Notes: generated from the letters alone by a model not told the origin. Shown: positions 22,901-33,363, counted from the first letter of the stretch. The stretch is DNA of 64,000 nucleotides from Prostheceraeus crozeri (GCA_907163375.1 CAJQUW010004760.1:124001-188000); one strand, 5' to 3'. Program-made: numbers and translations.

Positions 22901-25900
22901 CAGAGCAACTCAGTTCCTGAAGCAACGTCTGAGCTTAGCCGTTCAAAGGGGAAATGCAACTAGCATTATGTCATGCATACCTCGATCGAGACCTCTTAGT
23001 GAAATTGACTATGTCTTGTGACTTTTAAATTTACTCTGCCTGTAAAAAGAACTTGATTATGTATTTTCAAAATAAACGTTAAAAAAAATTATGTAAAAAA
23101 AAAAAGTAACAATTCGGATTTGCACTGAACCAGTTTAGGTAATTCTCTCTGAAGGTTTTAAGTCACTTCATACTAAACACGAGTTAACTCGGTATTCGTG
23201 AAACACCCTCGTGAACAATGGAAGGGAAAACTTCAACCGTCAGTGACCGTTGCTTGCCCTACCGATACGAGTTAACTCGGGCTCAGCCGTTAAAAGGTTA
23301 AAATATCATCAATGACACGATTTTTTGAAAATTTGGGTTTAGTAACAATTTGGATTTAGTAACATATTTTATTTTTGTAACATATTTATTTTTTTCTCGC
23401 TATACACAGAGATGATCATGAGAAACGTTGAAGAAATGGATGGTGTTAGAGTTGGAGGTGTTAATATGAATAATTTGCAATACGCAGACGATACGGTACT
23501 TTTTACTGACACTGAGGAAAAGCTACAGGCTATCGTCGATAAAGTGACAAACGAAAGTGAAGCGAAAGGACTCGATATCAATCGCAAGAAATCCTTTGTA
23601 ATGGTGTTTTCAAAGAAGCGTAACAATCCAAGCATCAATATCCTCGTAAAAGGTGTGGTCTTGGAACAGGTGTCTCACTTCCGGTACCTGGGCAGCAGTG
23701 TCACGTCGGATGCAAGGTGTGACGAAGATATCAAGCGGCGGATTGGTATGGGAAAGACGGCATATAAGATGGAGAGGGTGCTTGCTTCACGTAACATTGT
23801 CGTGGCAACGAGAGTCCGACTACTTATGTGCTACGTGTGGTTGGTACTTCCCCATGGGTGAGAAGCATGGTCCATAAATCAGACAATGCAGGCAAGGTTG
23901 GAAGCGGCGGAGATTTGGTTCCTCAGGCGGATGCTGCGTATCCATTGGATACAGAAAGTTAGCAACGAAGCCGTACTCGAACGCACATGTACATCAAGGC
24001 AACTGATGATGACTATCTTTACAAGACAAATACAGTTCCTTGGTCATGTCCTTCGGAAGGAGAAATACGAAGATCTTGCTCTAACCGGAAAAATCAAGGA
24101 AGTAGAGAGCGCGGACGTCAACGATTACCCTTCATGGGGTGGCTTGAGAGAGCGACGGGCAGGAGAGCCACGACCATCATTAGAATGTGCAAGAGACGAG
24201 AAGAACACCTGATTGTCGCCAACGTCAGCTTCTGACACGGCACTACTGATTGATTGAAATTATTTTGCCAGCACGATGGCATGTCACTAAATCCGAACAC
24301 TACTGTAATTGACATTCATGAATGAATTTCACATCCATCGTTATGTGCGCGTAAATGCATATTCTTTTTGTCATTTATCCGTCCATAATCCGTTTCAAAT
24401 ATCGTAATATTTGATGCAACGTGGAAATATCGGCACTCCTGTACTTTACTGGTCCCAAAATACCCCTTCCTGTACTTTACTGGTCCCTAAATATCACCTG
24501 TACTTTACTGGTCCCAAAATACCCCCTCCTGTACTTTACTGGTCCCTAAATATCACCGTCTGTACTTTACTGGTCCCAGATTAAAAACAAATATTTATCC
24601 AATTAAAAGCATTTTTTGCTTCAAAAACATTAAGAAACTACGAGTATATGCCATTCAGCAAGATGTCCAAGAATATTGTTGAAGGCATCTGCATGACTGT
24701 TAGCATACCTTTGTCTCCAGATGAATTCATCAAGTTGACTTGCTAGCATTGTCGATTGCACTCCATTCATAGAGCGCAGTGTTTCGCGAGGTCGCTTATT
24801 CTCATGTTGTCAAGTTTCACGTCAAATTCCTTCTCAACACACTAAATACAGAGATAGCCAATCCCTTAAAACAATGCGTGGGAGTTCAAAGATCACCAGC
24901 CATAGTTCATTCGCACGATTTGACACATAGCAACACGTCAGCGTTCGTGCTAAATTTGGGACCAGCAAAGTAAAGGAGGGAATATTTAGGGATCAGTAAA
25001 GTACAGGAGCTCGTTTCTCGCATTCCTATATAGGGACCAGTAAAGTACAGGAGTGCCGAAATATCTTGATTAGATGTTGAACGAAGTAGGACGTACTTAC
25101 TGCAATAAGCTTTACAATATAGCGTCATTCATTCTTCATTTGAACCATCCTGCAACTGTTGGTCGAATCTAGCTTGAAAATACTGGTTGCTCTACCGACG
25201 ACTTATTGTTTATCGCTATTTTAAATTTTTATCGTGTTTATAATTGAGTGTCTAATACACAATGAACAGAAAATATTTTGTTTGATGTTTGACATTTAAG
25301 TGCTTTGAGGAAATGCGCATGTATGCATACGCTTGTGTCTACCATTGATCTCAATAATTTCAGGTATTGATAGAAGAGTTGCCCTTCGAGTTTCCACATT
25401 CGGTTGCAACTCGGGAGGACGGAAAATATGGTCGTATTGTAGCAGTGGATATAATAGTGGAAGAAGTCTCCTCTGTCAAAGAATGTGATCTTGTTATTTC
25501 CAACGTAAGTGTAGAACATTATGAAGTTAAGTCCGTGAATGTCGTCTTCAACATTCTTTCCGTACAAAAGGAAATTCAGATGTTGAAGGAAAAGTTATCG
25601 TCTTAAAGTAATGAAATGGTCAATGTGCTGCAATTATTGCGAAGTCATGGTATTTCGCTATGTAACCTGTGCGGGTCAGCAGTTGAGTGAACATTAAACA
25701 GACCGACGATCAGACAGCAATTCATGCAACACCCAAGTTTATCGGTTTAATTAATTTAAGATACCCATCGAATAAATCACAAGTTATGCTAATTCATCAC
25801 TATTTATTGTTAAATTAATTTTAGGTACTACTGGAAACGAGGTTAGAAGTAGAATATTGGAATTAACAAATTTTGATAAAGAAACTTAGCTAACTTCATC

Positions 25901-28900
25901 TAGCCGCTATTACCCGGTCAGGTCATTTTTTTGATGTTGCTGAATTCAACCCTGCTCATGAACAGGGCGTGTGCGACTCATGTATTGAGGCCTGGGTTTT
26001 TCATGAACGGATTGTGCCGGGCTTTTTGATTGAACTTCAGTTTACACTTTTGTACTCTCAATTTGTAAAACATTACTTCATTGGATTCTAATTGTATGAA
26101 TATATTCCATTCGTAGTCCCTCTATATCCAAATTTAGTAATAGTCAGACAGTCATTTGTTGGCAACGAAATTGTTTACAGCATTTCATTTCTTCGAGAGA
26201 TGAATCAAAAGATCCAGATGCATCGTCTGATTGCCGGTTGACCAGGTCTGCTTTCCTCAAGCTATGATTTAGAAAGCAAAAATATATAAAGGGTGTTTAA
26301 CATTTCGCGTATTTCAAATGAACTACAGTCCGTTTCATAAAAAGTAGATCATCCTAAAATTTGACTAAATAAAACATAAGTATGATACAGAAAGCATTTT
26401 TCATGTTATTTCATGTCCCTAATATATTTAAATGTCCTTATATAATCTGATAAGCTATGATACAGTAACGGTTCTTAAGAAGCTAGTATTTTGTGGCCCT
26501 ACCCTTATTGTCAATGACATTACCAATTCGTCTAGGCATTGATTCGATGATATCGTTGATTTTTGACTGATCTAACTTTCTCCACTCTCTTTTTAACAGT
26601 GACGTAAGTTGTGATACGCCATCTGTAGGTAGCAGTGAACGACGAACGTTGCGTTTTAGAATACTCCATACATTTTCTATGGGATTCAGATCAGGATAAC
26701 GAGCTGGCCAAGATAATGTCCTAAGCCCTAATTGAGACTTGCATAAGTTGACTCTACTACTCCTGTCATACGTAGCATTATCATCCATAAATAACCAAGT
26801 CGATGGATCACCAAGTTGATCTGTCATTTTACCAATGTTCATTCGTAAAACATTCACATAGCGTTCAGAATTCATGGTTCCTTGCTGTATGTGAAGTTCA
26901 GAGCGGCCATTGGTCCAACTGCCAGCCCAAATCAGTAGAGTCGCACCACCTTGTACCCGGGGACGATGTAAATGTCTCGGAATTTCCTGATCAGATATTT
27001 TCCATAATCTCAATCGACCATCACTATCCTTCAGACGGACTGATGCCTCATCAGACCAGACAACCCGATCCCATTGATTTCGCCAGTGACAATGACTCAT
27101 TGCCCATCTGAGACGTCTTTTTGTATGCTGATCTGATAATTCGATCTGAGAGGGCCTCTTACAGCTCTTGAAATTCGACTCAATAGGTCTTCTACGAATA
27201 GTGGACCTAGAAATAGACGAGTATAGTGCAGCCATCTCAGTTAACGAGAGTCTTGGATCAACTTTAACAAATCTCAAAATTAGGCGGTCTCTACGTTTGG
27301 ATGTTTTGCGTGGACGGCCAGAGCCCTCCTTACGACAGAGTCGAAAATCATCATTATGCCATCGATGCACATTTGTGTAAGGGACATTTAGTCGCTTGCT
27401 TGTAGCTCGCAAAGAAAACCCTAGTTCTAGCAAGGCTGACACTTTGCCTTTTGTGAATGCGATCTCGTTATTGTTCATTTGTGCTTTGTATTGTTTTCAA
27501 CCGGTAAGAGATAGATTTCTAGCTGAAAGCAATCAGGAGTGCTGCCAACACCACCGCAACGAAGTCAGGAAGCTATGGAACATGAAGTCCAGTTAATCAC
27601 ATGTAGCAGTTACATTATTGTCGATGAATAATGGTGCTATACTGGCTCTGATTGACCGATTTTCTTTATTTTTGTTTTGCTTGATAGCTTTTGGCTTGTA
27701 GAACAACATATTACATAACAAAAGAAACAAATGTAATTTTATAAGAGTGAGGTGTGATTTTGTGTAACATTGCTAAATGAAGATCAAATTATCTACTACT
27801 TTTTTATCTATAACAGGAAAACAACTCAATATTCATGCTTGAAATTTCCAACAATGATATTAGTAAGCACAACTGACATATCTTCCAAATTTCAGAGAAA
27901 TTCGTTCAAGTTTGGCGGAGTTAGACAAAGTTGAAGTTAAGGCGATGTTTAAGGGTGATCCATTTGTTATGAAACAATCTGTAATTTGAGTTCTTTTGCA
28001 AACTGGCAGCTGCTTCTCAATAAACAACTCCGACATATTGGGAATTCTGATGACTACTCTCAACTAAAATCGCTGGCGAATAGTGTCAAACTTGAAGTCA
28101 GTTAGTCATGAGTCAGTTGCATTAATAAAGAGCACCCGTGTACGGGACAAAAGCCGGGCACAGGCTATTAAAACGATGAACCGGCCGGCTGAATCAAAAA
28201 GAGAGCCAGCATGGACCATGCATTGTAAAATGCAACCGCAAGACTGTTAAACATAGTAACCACTGAAGTTTATAAGTCCATGATCTGATTCAATCATTGA
28301 ATGAAAACACTGATTGCGTTAAACTTTCGAATGCACTCGAGTGAAGCTGTATTCATTTCCTGGCCCTAGCGTAATTACTGAAGGTCAGCAACCGAATACG
28401 AAAGACGTTATTTTATAAATTGCGCCAATCTGAACCGTCGAAACTCAAAACTTTCTTGGTTTTCATCATTTATAATTTTGAGTCTCTCGTCATGTTTCTG
28501 CCACGTTTTCGTTTTAGTTTGTGGATGCAGGTAAAATTGATTTTAAGTTTGATTTATTTCCTGTCCCTTTGAAAGTTGGGTCGACTGAACGTTGGAATGT
28601 ATTACGTTTCCTACTCTGTACTAGGGTAAAGAAACACTGTGTTTTGAGTATTGATTTATGTTCATGCGCTCTCCACTAATTTATTCCAGCAATAAATTAC
28701 TAATTTCCAGCAACTTAATTTATTACTTGGTTTTCAACTAGGGTAGTTGTTTAACTTTGGTTTCTTCCGTTTCCAGGATTCTTCGATTTTTTATTGTGTC
28801 GTGTTTTAATCTAATTAAATACCTAACTCAACCTATTGCACACTGTCATCCAAAGAAGAGTTCCCAGTGTAAGAGGTAGAGGAAAACCGCGATCCACATG

Positions 28901-29671
28901 GGCGGACGATATTGTTTAATGGACAGGAGGACGTATAACGGTAAGCCGGAATGAGTGGAGACAAGACACGCGAGCGGCTGCAATGAGTCAACGGCCCCCC
29001 TAAGCTACGACATCGAAAAAGAAGAAATACTAACTTAATATCAACAGACACTGAAGATTCCTGATCTTTCAGATGGTGTGATCTTTACTATAAACTTGAA
29101 GTTGATCCTCCCATCTTCTGCAAGGGCAGTTAACGAAGAATTCAAAATCCTTAAGCCAGATTTCTAGTAGTATTTGTCCACAGTGCAATGTTCTTCTGTT
29201 ATTGGCAACTTTATAATTTTCCATAATAGTAGTTACTATGATAGAAAGAAATTATTTCAAGCAATTTGCATCTCAATGCACGAGCTGTCTCTAAACAAGC
29301 ATATATTGAATTTTCAGAGAAATTGAGATAGAATGCAGAAAGCCTCTCGTGATTAAATTGTCTAATGTTGACTCGGTTTGTTATCTGTAAAAAAATCAAT
29401 ATCTAAAATTATTGCATCAATTTCTCATAATGCTCGTCACAGAGAGAGTTTCACAACTACATGTCGCTTTATTTATTCACATTTGACCTTCATCATGTGA
29501 TCGTGAGCGACTTCCTTATCTTTTCAGACTGACTTACAACTGAAGGTCAAAGGTACAAATGGAAATTTGGTTCTGAAGTTTCCTGAGGAAGTGGATGATA
29601 GCAAGGCACGTGCTCAATTTAAGAAGAAGAAGAAAACATTAACTATAACTGCACCTGTGATAAAACATTGA
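16762..29671 (+). CDS. PIH1D2: PIH1 domain-containing protein 2 (four coding exons)
   Basis: Four exons join in phase 0 with consensus GT/AG borders: 16762-16929, 17862-18413, 25364-25504 and 29528-29671. They give a 334-residue protein (human PIH1D2 is 315). The family pattern is clear: an N-terminal helix with SKIWAMLDEMAENDPQKY, a PIH1 domain starting LFINVCSWLRIPEP, and a C-terminal CS/p23-like domain ending in LTITAPVI. PIH proteins act in the cytoplasm as adaptors of R2TP-like HSP90 chaperone complexes, and several help pre-assemble axonemal dynein arms; the exact role of PIH1D2 is less defined. The start ATG follows the exon 1 acceptor by 7 bases, so a non-coding 5' exon is likely. Introns 2 and 3 (the 7.0 kb and 4.0 kb ones) are swollen by transposons; no exon is interrupted. 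Confidence 0.92.
17862..18413 (+). CDS. PIH1D2: PIH1D2 coding exon 2 (PIH1 domain)
   Basis: 184 codons between TTTTCAG and AAG|GTAATT. Holds the whole PIH1 domain: LFINVCSWLRIPEP, then INIVSGDVY, the region around AIAICCSPGI (matching the VIDVAYNPDVL segment of human PIH1D2), and the C-terminal helices. The last part (about residues 210-240) is a charged, proline-containing linker towards the CS domain. Confidence 0.92.
19024..19239 (+). mobile_element. LINE 3' fragment (C-terminal tail)
   Basis: The translation reads like the extreme C terminus of CR1/Jockey/Rex-type LINE proteins: RYRRPTFGGFSFPKAASRIWNSLPVNIRTS with a following FK..L..FL. The FSFPKAASRIWNSLP block corresponds to the common FS.AAP.LWNSLP motif. 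Only the last ~70 codons are present, as in a strongly 5'-truncated copy. It sits in PIH1D2 intron 2. Confidence 0.65.
20605..21211. mobile_element. hAT-like MITE, family A copy 2
   Basis: About 90% or more identical by eye to 361-968 along its length, with the same inverted ends (left CAAAGAATTAGAT, one base changed). It is flanked by a perfect 8-bp duplication, GGCAAAAT, at 20597-20604 and 21212-21219. The perfect duplication shows this copy inserted as a unit into PIH1D2 intron 2. Confidence 0.85.
21775..22012 (+). mobile_element. tRNA-derived SINE, family A copy 2
   Basis: Same head and body as the copies at 3490 and 63449, but with a deletion that removes much of the B-box region (the CTTGGTTCAAATCTTGGTCGG segment is shortened to CTTGGGTCAAACC), so internal promoter function is probably lost. 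Lies in PIH1D2 intron 2. Confidence 0.8.
22246..23103 (+). mobile_element. Poly(A)-tailed LINE 3' fragment with PD-(D/E)XK-like C terminus
   Basis: An 11-bp target duplication (AAGTAACAATT at 22235-22245 and 23104-23114) and a poly(A) tail after an AATAAA-like signal (about 23070) show a retrotransposed insertion. The open frame (about 22251-23021) is the C-terminal domain found after RT in some invertebrate LINEs: SLGLRL-like opening, RIAIALRLGAPLC, a CxC...HGLSC cluster, then KRPDGVTLIPW and ALMWDFTCVDT. The PDG...WDxT arrangement resembles a restriction-like nuclease fold. The RT itself was lost by 5' truncation. LINE clade not assigned. Confidence 0.75.
23402..24258 (+). mobile_element. 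LINE 3' fragment (end of RT to C terminus)
   Basis: Starts just before the RT active site: GGVNMNNLQYADDTVLF carries YADD. The thumb (HFRYLGSSVTSDARCDEDI) and C-terminal domain (EIWFLRRMLRIHW, RQIQFLGHVLR, and in another frame GWLERATGRR) follow. Frames change near 23860 and 24118, so it is dead. A short (TGAT)n tail at about 24247-24258 marks the 3' end. This is a different family from the fragment at 22246. It lies inside the TA-flanked element. Confidence 0.75.
24432..25057. mobile_element. Non-autonomous element with GGCACTCC ends and 8-bp duplication (Merlin-like)
   Basis: The ends are inverted copies of GGCACTCCTGTACTTTACTG. Perfect 8-bp direct repeats, GAAATATC, lie outside (24424-24431 and 25058-25065). 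GG ends plus an 8-9 bp duplication are typical of Merlin; hAT would normally start CA. Subterminal arrays of the end motif are present on both sides, in opposite orientation. No transposase. Lies in PIH1D2 intron 2. Confidence 0.7.
24439..24576 (+). repeat. Tandem repeat of an 18-base end motif
   Basis: Five copies of CTGTACTTTACTGGTCCC about 30-32 bases apart, separated by AAAATACCCC- or TAAATATCAC-type spacers. Three diverged copies in the opposite orientation lie at the other end of the element (about 24958-25055). They may be transposase binding sites. Confidence 0.9.
25364..25504 (+). CDS. PIH1D2: PIH1D2 coding exon 3
   Basis: 47 codons between ATTTCAG and AAC|GTAAGT. Encodes the first strands of the CS/p23-like domain, with IIVEEVSSVKECDLVISN corresponding to the ELKVELPGINSVSLCDLSVS segment of human PIH1D2. 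Its position after a 6.95 kb intron full of transposons was supported only by phase and homology. Confidence 0.88.
26326..27981 (-). mobile_element. Tc1-type DNA transposon, apparently complete
   Basis: Inverted ends about 29 bases long begin CAGTCCGTTTCATAA at the left and CAGATTGTTTCATAA (complement) at the right, flanked by TA (26324-26325 and 27982-27983). At 1656 bp it is the usual Tc1 size and it holds one uninterrupted transposase frame on the minus strand. The two ends have drifted at about 7 of 29 positions. Lies in PIH1D2 intron 3 in reverse orientation to the gene. A second, truncated copy is at 46503-47645. Confidence 0.85.
26483..27478 (-). CDS. Tc1-type transposase (DD34E), intact frame
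   Basis: 331 residues, the normal Tc1 length. An N-terminal paired-like HTH (LELGFSLRATSKRLNVPYTNVHRW, about 17-40), a GRPRK motif (54-58) between the two DNA-binding helix-turn-helix units, and the catalytic triad: D143 in WSDEAS, D233 in FMDDNA and E268 in DLNPIENVW, with exactly 34 residues between the second D and E. It performs cut-and-paste transposition at TA sites. No stop or frameshift, so the frame could still make a full protein. The residue usually His after the second D (DNxPxH) is changed (DNATYD), which may or may not matter. Confidence 0.88.
   Translation of the reverse strand: MNNNEIAFTKGKVSALLELGFSLRATSKRLNVPYTNVHRWHNDDFRLCRKEGSGRPRKTSKRRDRLILRFVKVDPRLSLTEMAALYSSISRSTIRRRPIESNFKSCKRPSQIELSDQHTKRRLRWAMSHCHWRNQWDRVVWSDEASVRLKDSDGRLRLWKISDQEIPRHLHRPRVQGGATLLIWAGSWTNGRSELHIQQGTMNSERYVNVLRMNIGKMTDQLGDPSTWLFMDDNATYDRSSRVNLCKSQLGLRTLSWPARYPDLNPIENVWSILKRNVRRSLLPTDGVSQLTSLLKREWRKLDQSKINDIIESMPRRIGNVIDNKGRATKY
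28845..29020 (+). mobile_element. LINE 3' fragment (GRG/W-R tail)
   Basis: In the plus frame the translation runs RRVPSVRGRGKPRSTWADD, then a stop, then WTGG...VSRNEWRQDTRAAA. This is the RGRPR.TWADDIxxWTG...R..WR motif that ends many LINE RT proteins. A single stop and short length show a dead, 5'-truncated piece in PIH1D2 intron 3. Confidence 0.65.
29528..29671 (+). CDS. PIH1D2: PIH1D2 coding exon 4 and stop
   Basis: 48 codons including TGA. The acceptor CTTTTCAG precedes. Encodes the end of the CS-like domain: LQLKVKGTNGNLVLKFPEEVD and KKKKKTLTITAPVI, matching the FIKEKSTLIITMPLV end of human PIH1D2. Confidence 0.9.
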   Translation, partial: TDLQLKVKGTNGNLVLKFPEEVDDSKARAQFKKKKKTLTITAPVIKH

Positions 29672-30483
29672 TATCTGAACTCCAAATTCCAACCGTCCAT
29701 TTTTGTATGAACTTTTTGATTTTTTAAAAACTTTGTACCAGTGAAAATTTTCTGCCAGTTAAAACAAAATTAATGAGGAGTAATTATCACATTTAGTTTG
29801 CTTCAACTTTGTTCTTAAGGAGACAGAAGTCGTTGCTCATATTTTCAACAGAAGATTCGTTTTGTGTCAATTAAGCAATTAATTTGTAATTATATTCCAA
29901 AACGAATTTCTGACATTAATCGATTCATGGCTGATTTGAAAGAAGATCTGCTGGATGCCTGTGATAAAGCAGAAACAGTGCCTCAGTGGTTAATAAATGC
30001 TCTTTATGAATCTACTAGTTGCTTTAATTCATTGATAGCGATACCCCCGTAATTATGCCTCGGTGTTACACAAAGATCTAATTGTTCGAAACTCCCCAGC
30101 AGCATGACCTCCATGCATCCAGGAAGTGAAACACCAATATGCTGTTTCTTTGAAAATGATGCTGTATTGTCAATTTTACGTATCCGTTTTGGTAGGAATT
30201 ATTGTTGGCTTCCCTACAGAAGTTACTGATGCCGTCCACTGCGATTGTTTGGAGATATTATTTCATTTCGGCACATTTATTATATGATTGCAATCAATGC
30301 TTGAGTTCTGATCTTTCACATGTATTGTCTCAGTGCACATCCAGACTTGGAAGTGAGCCGTCCGGCCCACGGGTTTGGGCCTGGTATTTTGAACAGAAGC
30401 TGGCCTGAAAGTGCTTATCCATTTGAACTTGAAGATGGGAAAGTCAATAAAGCAAAACATTTGGAAACATCGTTGTGCAGATC

Positions 30484-30703
30484 ACATGGTAAGTTTGTTG
30501 CGGGAAGAACCAAGTAAGCCGATGTTCAGTTCAATTTTTTTTCTTTAGTTGACACACACGTATTTCGATCTATACTCATAGATCATCGTCAGGCAAGTGA
30601 ATCATAGCCTAAGTAAACAAAAAAATCAAACATGTAAATGAAGTGACATAGGATTGATACTATCAGCTTACTTGTTTCTTCCCACAACAAGTTTACAATG
30701 TCA
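30484..30703. repeat. Inverted repeat, probable MITE or SINE remnant
   Basis: About 45 bases at 30484-30527 (GGTAAGTTTGTTGCGGGAAG) recur inverted at 30656-30703 (complement of TAAACTTGTTGTGGGAAGAA) with about 80% match. The loop contains GATCGAAATACG near GATGATCTATGAG, a motif type often seen in invertebrate repeats. No target duplication found. Confidence 0.45.
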
Positions 30704-31189
30704 AACCAAGGCATCGTCACCCTGTAAATCACATAGTATTGACGCTCAAGTGAATACACTGGAATCACGCGAAACAAAAGCGCTCTTTATCGCAAACTAG
30801 AAATAATACGACAAAATAGTCAAACCATACATGTGTAGATCAAAGTGTTTAAAGTAGATGTAGATTATGGATCTTGAACATCTTTCTTGCTTTAGAATAT
30901 GTACAAAGTACAAAAAAACGAGCTTCAAATTGTAGTTGACGGTAACTAAAAATACATGTCTATATTGTTGACTGGGCGCGTTTTACTGCTATACATGCTC
31001 TTATAATCTGAAATGCGTCGAATCAATTAGACTTTTTAATTGAATATACTGTTATGCTGCTTGGTTATCTACTGTCAAAAATAATGTAATGCACAGAATA
31101 CACAGCTTATGACGAAAATTTTCCTCAAATTCATCAAGTTTGCAGATTCAAAAATTGGATATCGAGAAAATCAAATATTAGCACGTTAT

Positions 31190-31351
31190 ACAGTATATCC
31201 TCCATTTCGCTGATATATATAATGCGGGTGGAGTGGCCTTAAGTGAACGGACTGAGGCGGGGCTGAATACTTTCGATAGAACAGACCCTAGCTGGACTAT
31301 TTCTGAACAGGCCTGGATTTTCTGGCCTCTACTCATAGGCACGCAGGCAAT
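31190..31351 (+). other. Exon-like open segment, unknown
   Basis: An open frame reading ADIYNAGGVALSERTEAG then a segment ending WIFWPLLIGTQAIT runs up to a good donor (ACAA|GTATGT at about 31353). A convincing acceptor was not found and no family is recognised. It could be a real exon of an unseen gene or chance. Confidence 0.25.
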
Positions 31352-33279
31352 TACAAGTATGTACATAAATACACACCCAACCTTGCGATCAATGTTCCAC
31401 TGTCTGTTTTTTCGTAATTATCAAAAACCAGCTCTTCAGGATAACCATATAAAGAACAGCAAACTTAACATTTGACGTTTGTACGAGCCAAAATTTGAAT
31501 CTAATTTGGCGGATAGGCTGGGTGCAGGATATCTGAAATGTCATTCGAAAATCATATAATTATATTGACAAGTGCATGTAACTTCGCAAATTGTCAAAAC
31601 AGATGTAGCACATTTTAACATTGCGCTTCTAGCTTCAATTGTGATTTTTTTGCGCCTGTGATTTGAAGGGTCCTTCCTCTAAGAAATTCCCTCAAAATAT
31701 AATACAAATCACGTTTGAACGAAAAATGATTTTATATACGACATCAAGTCAAATACAGAACCCAAACGCGGTTGACGGATGGTTATTAACCACAAGTTCA
31801 GATAACACGATGTTTGGAATTTTGGATCCAACTTCAAGAGTTTCATGAAATACAGTAGGCCTATACTTGGTAACAGGCCCCTAACATCACATTTCTAGCG
31901 TTACGTGGTTATAAGTACTATTGAATTTTCTAGGGTCGACAGAATTCAATGCACTGTGACAGGATTTGTTAATTTAAATACTACCATGTAACTATGCATA
32001 CTATGCATGTAACATACATGTAGCAGCATTTTCATTCGATGTGGTTATATAGGTAGACATTCAAGTTCAAAGAACATAAGACTTGTCATAATTCGGTATA
32101 CAAATATGTTGCAACCTAAGTGAGCCTGTAGCACTTGCATTTTGCGTGGACATATTAAAACTAAATCTGAAATGGAATATCTATAAAATCGCTGAAGTAA
32201 AATTTAATTTCACATAAAACATTGCGGCCTACTTTTCAATTCGATATAGGACTTTCTTAGAATGATATTTTTTATATACTTCTATTGAAATTGAGTAGAC
32301 TAATAAGTATATGCTCGTTGACGTATGTCGCGCAAAAGCCTGATGATTTCATGTATATTGTGCAGTTGCTATGTCAGCATTTTGTTATTTTTTTGCCTAC
32401 TCCATTTCGCAGATGCTTCTAGAAATCTTATATTAAAAAAACCATAGATTTCGCCATGATGTATATATTGATATTTCAGCTTAATTAGCATCAGCAACAA
32501 CTCACTCGGTAATTTTCCGGTATTTGAGCTTTTTCTCAAAATCTGATGTGTCCCGCAATTCGTTTAAAATACAAAAATAAGAGGTCACAGAACGGGCGAA
32601 TATTAATTTTTGCTAACACTTTGTCATTTCTACTTACATTTTCCATTGCAGGGATCTATGTAGTTTTGCTATCAATTTTCAGTTAGTTGCCAGCCGGTAA
32701 AGTTGCGAAGTTGGTGCAAAGGTGCAGTCAAATCAAAATTATGTGAATTTTTTCAATTTCCGATATCAATCTTACACACTAGCTAGCATAAGACATCTGT
32801 GACAATGCGAAAGTCAAAATTAAACATTAAGGCTCAGAGGCTCTCTGTTTTAACAGCCCTTAAATTACGACAAGAGGATGTGAATTACTGCACTATACCG
32901 GCCATAATACCGGTCAATTATTTATTTTTCCGAGGCGAGGAAATTTATTTATTTAATTATTTCTGGAGGCCGGCGCTTGAGGACCTAAAAAAATCGGCCA
33001 ATTTCTTCTTTACTACTTATTTCTATTACAGTACTTAAATCAGCAACTACTATAAGTGCCCTGTGAACAGCTTTTCTTTAGACTATGGATCGAGCTGCTA
33101 TTGAGTGCGAATTTCAATATGAAGCGTGTCTATTTCATGGGACATAACAAATCAAGTAAAATTAGTCATCACTCAGGAATCGTCCCTCACGCGCCTAGCG
33201 TCATTCTCTAAATAGCTCCTACTTAGGATGACGTTGAGTGGACATTTTGCTAAGTGGCAAAACTGTATACAGTGATTCC

Positions 33280-33363
33280 ATGGAGGCCTCAACTTCCGAA
33301 GACGAGGACACAGAAGAACGAAGCATCTACCGAAGAGGCAATAAGGATGGCACTTGGACTGAG
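33280..33363 (+). CDS. NAA38: Probable NAA38 first coding exon
   Basis: ATG in a good context (TTCCATGG) opens 28 codons rich in acidic residues (MEASTSEDEDTEER), like the acidic N terminus of other NAA38 proteins. It ends in phase 0 at GAG|GTCCCA, matching the phase 0 start of the exon at 35463. The donor is weak beyond GT, so another first exon remains possible. Confidence 0.45.

Larger units (their letters stand above)
22204..24305. mobile_element. Tc1/pogo-type non-autonomous element with two LINE insertions
   Basis: Inverted ends CAGTAGTGTTCGGATTTA(C/G)T face each other and each is bordered by TA (22202-22203 and 24306-24307), the target duplication of the Tc1/mariner/pogo group. CAGT-type ends favour pogo/Tigger. 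Only about 390 bases belong to the element; the rest is two LINE fragments. Internal short repeats of GGATTTAGTAACA occur near 23110-23380. No transposase is present. Confidence 0.7.
29672..33279. other. Intergenic stretch with a repeat and two exon-like traces
   Basis: No gene I can support. It contains an inverted repeat (30484-30703), a short stretch resembling exon 2 of the TspO-like gene (30199-30275), and an open exon-like segment at 31190-31351. The rest is AT-rich and featureless. Confidence 0.4.

Noticed and set aside
24779-24973. 64-codon frame inside the GGCACTCC element
   Set aside because: Too short for a transposase and without a DDE or HTH motif.
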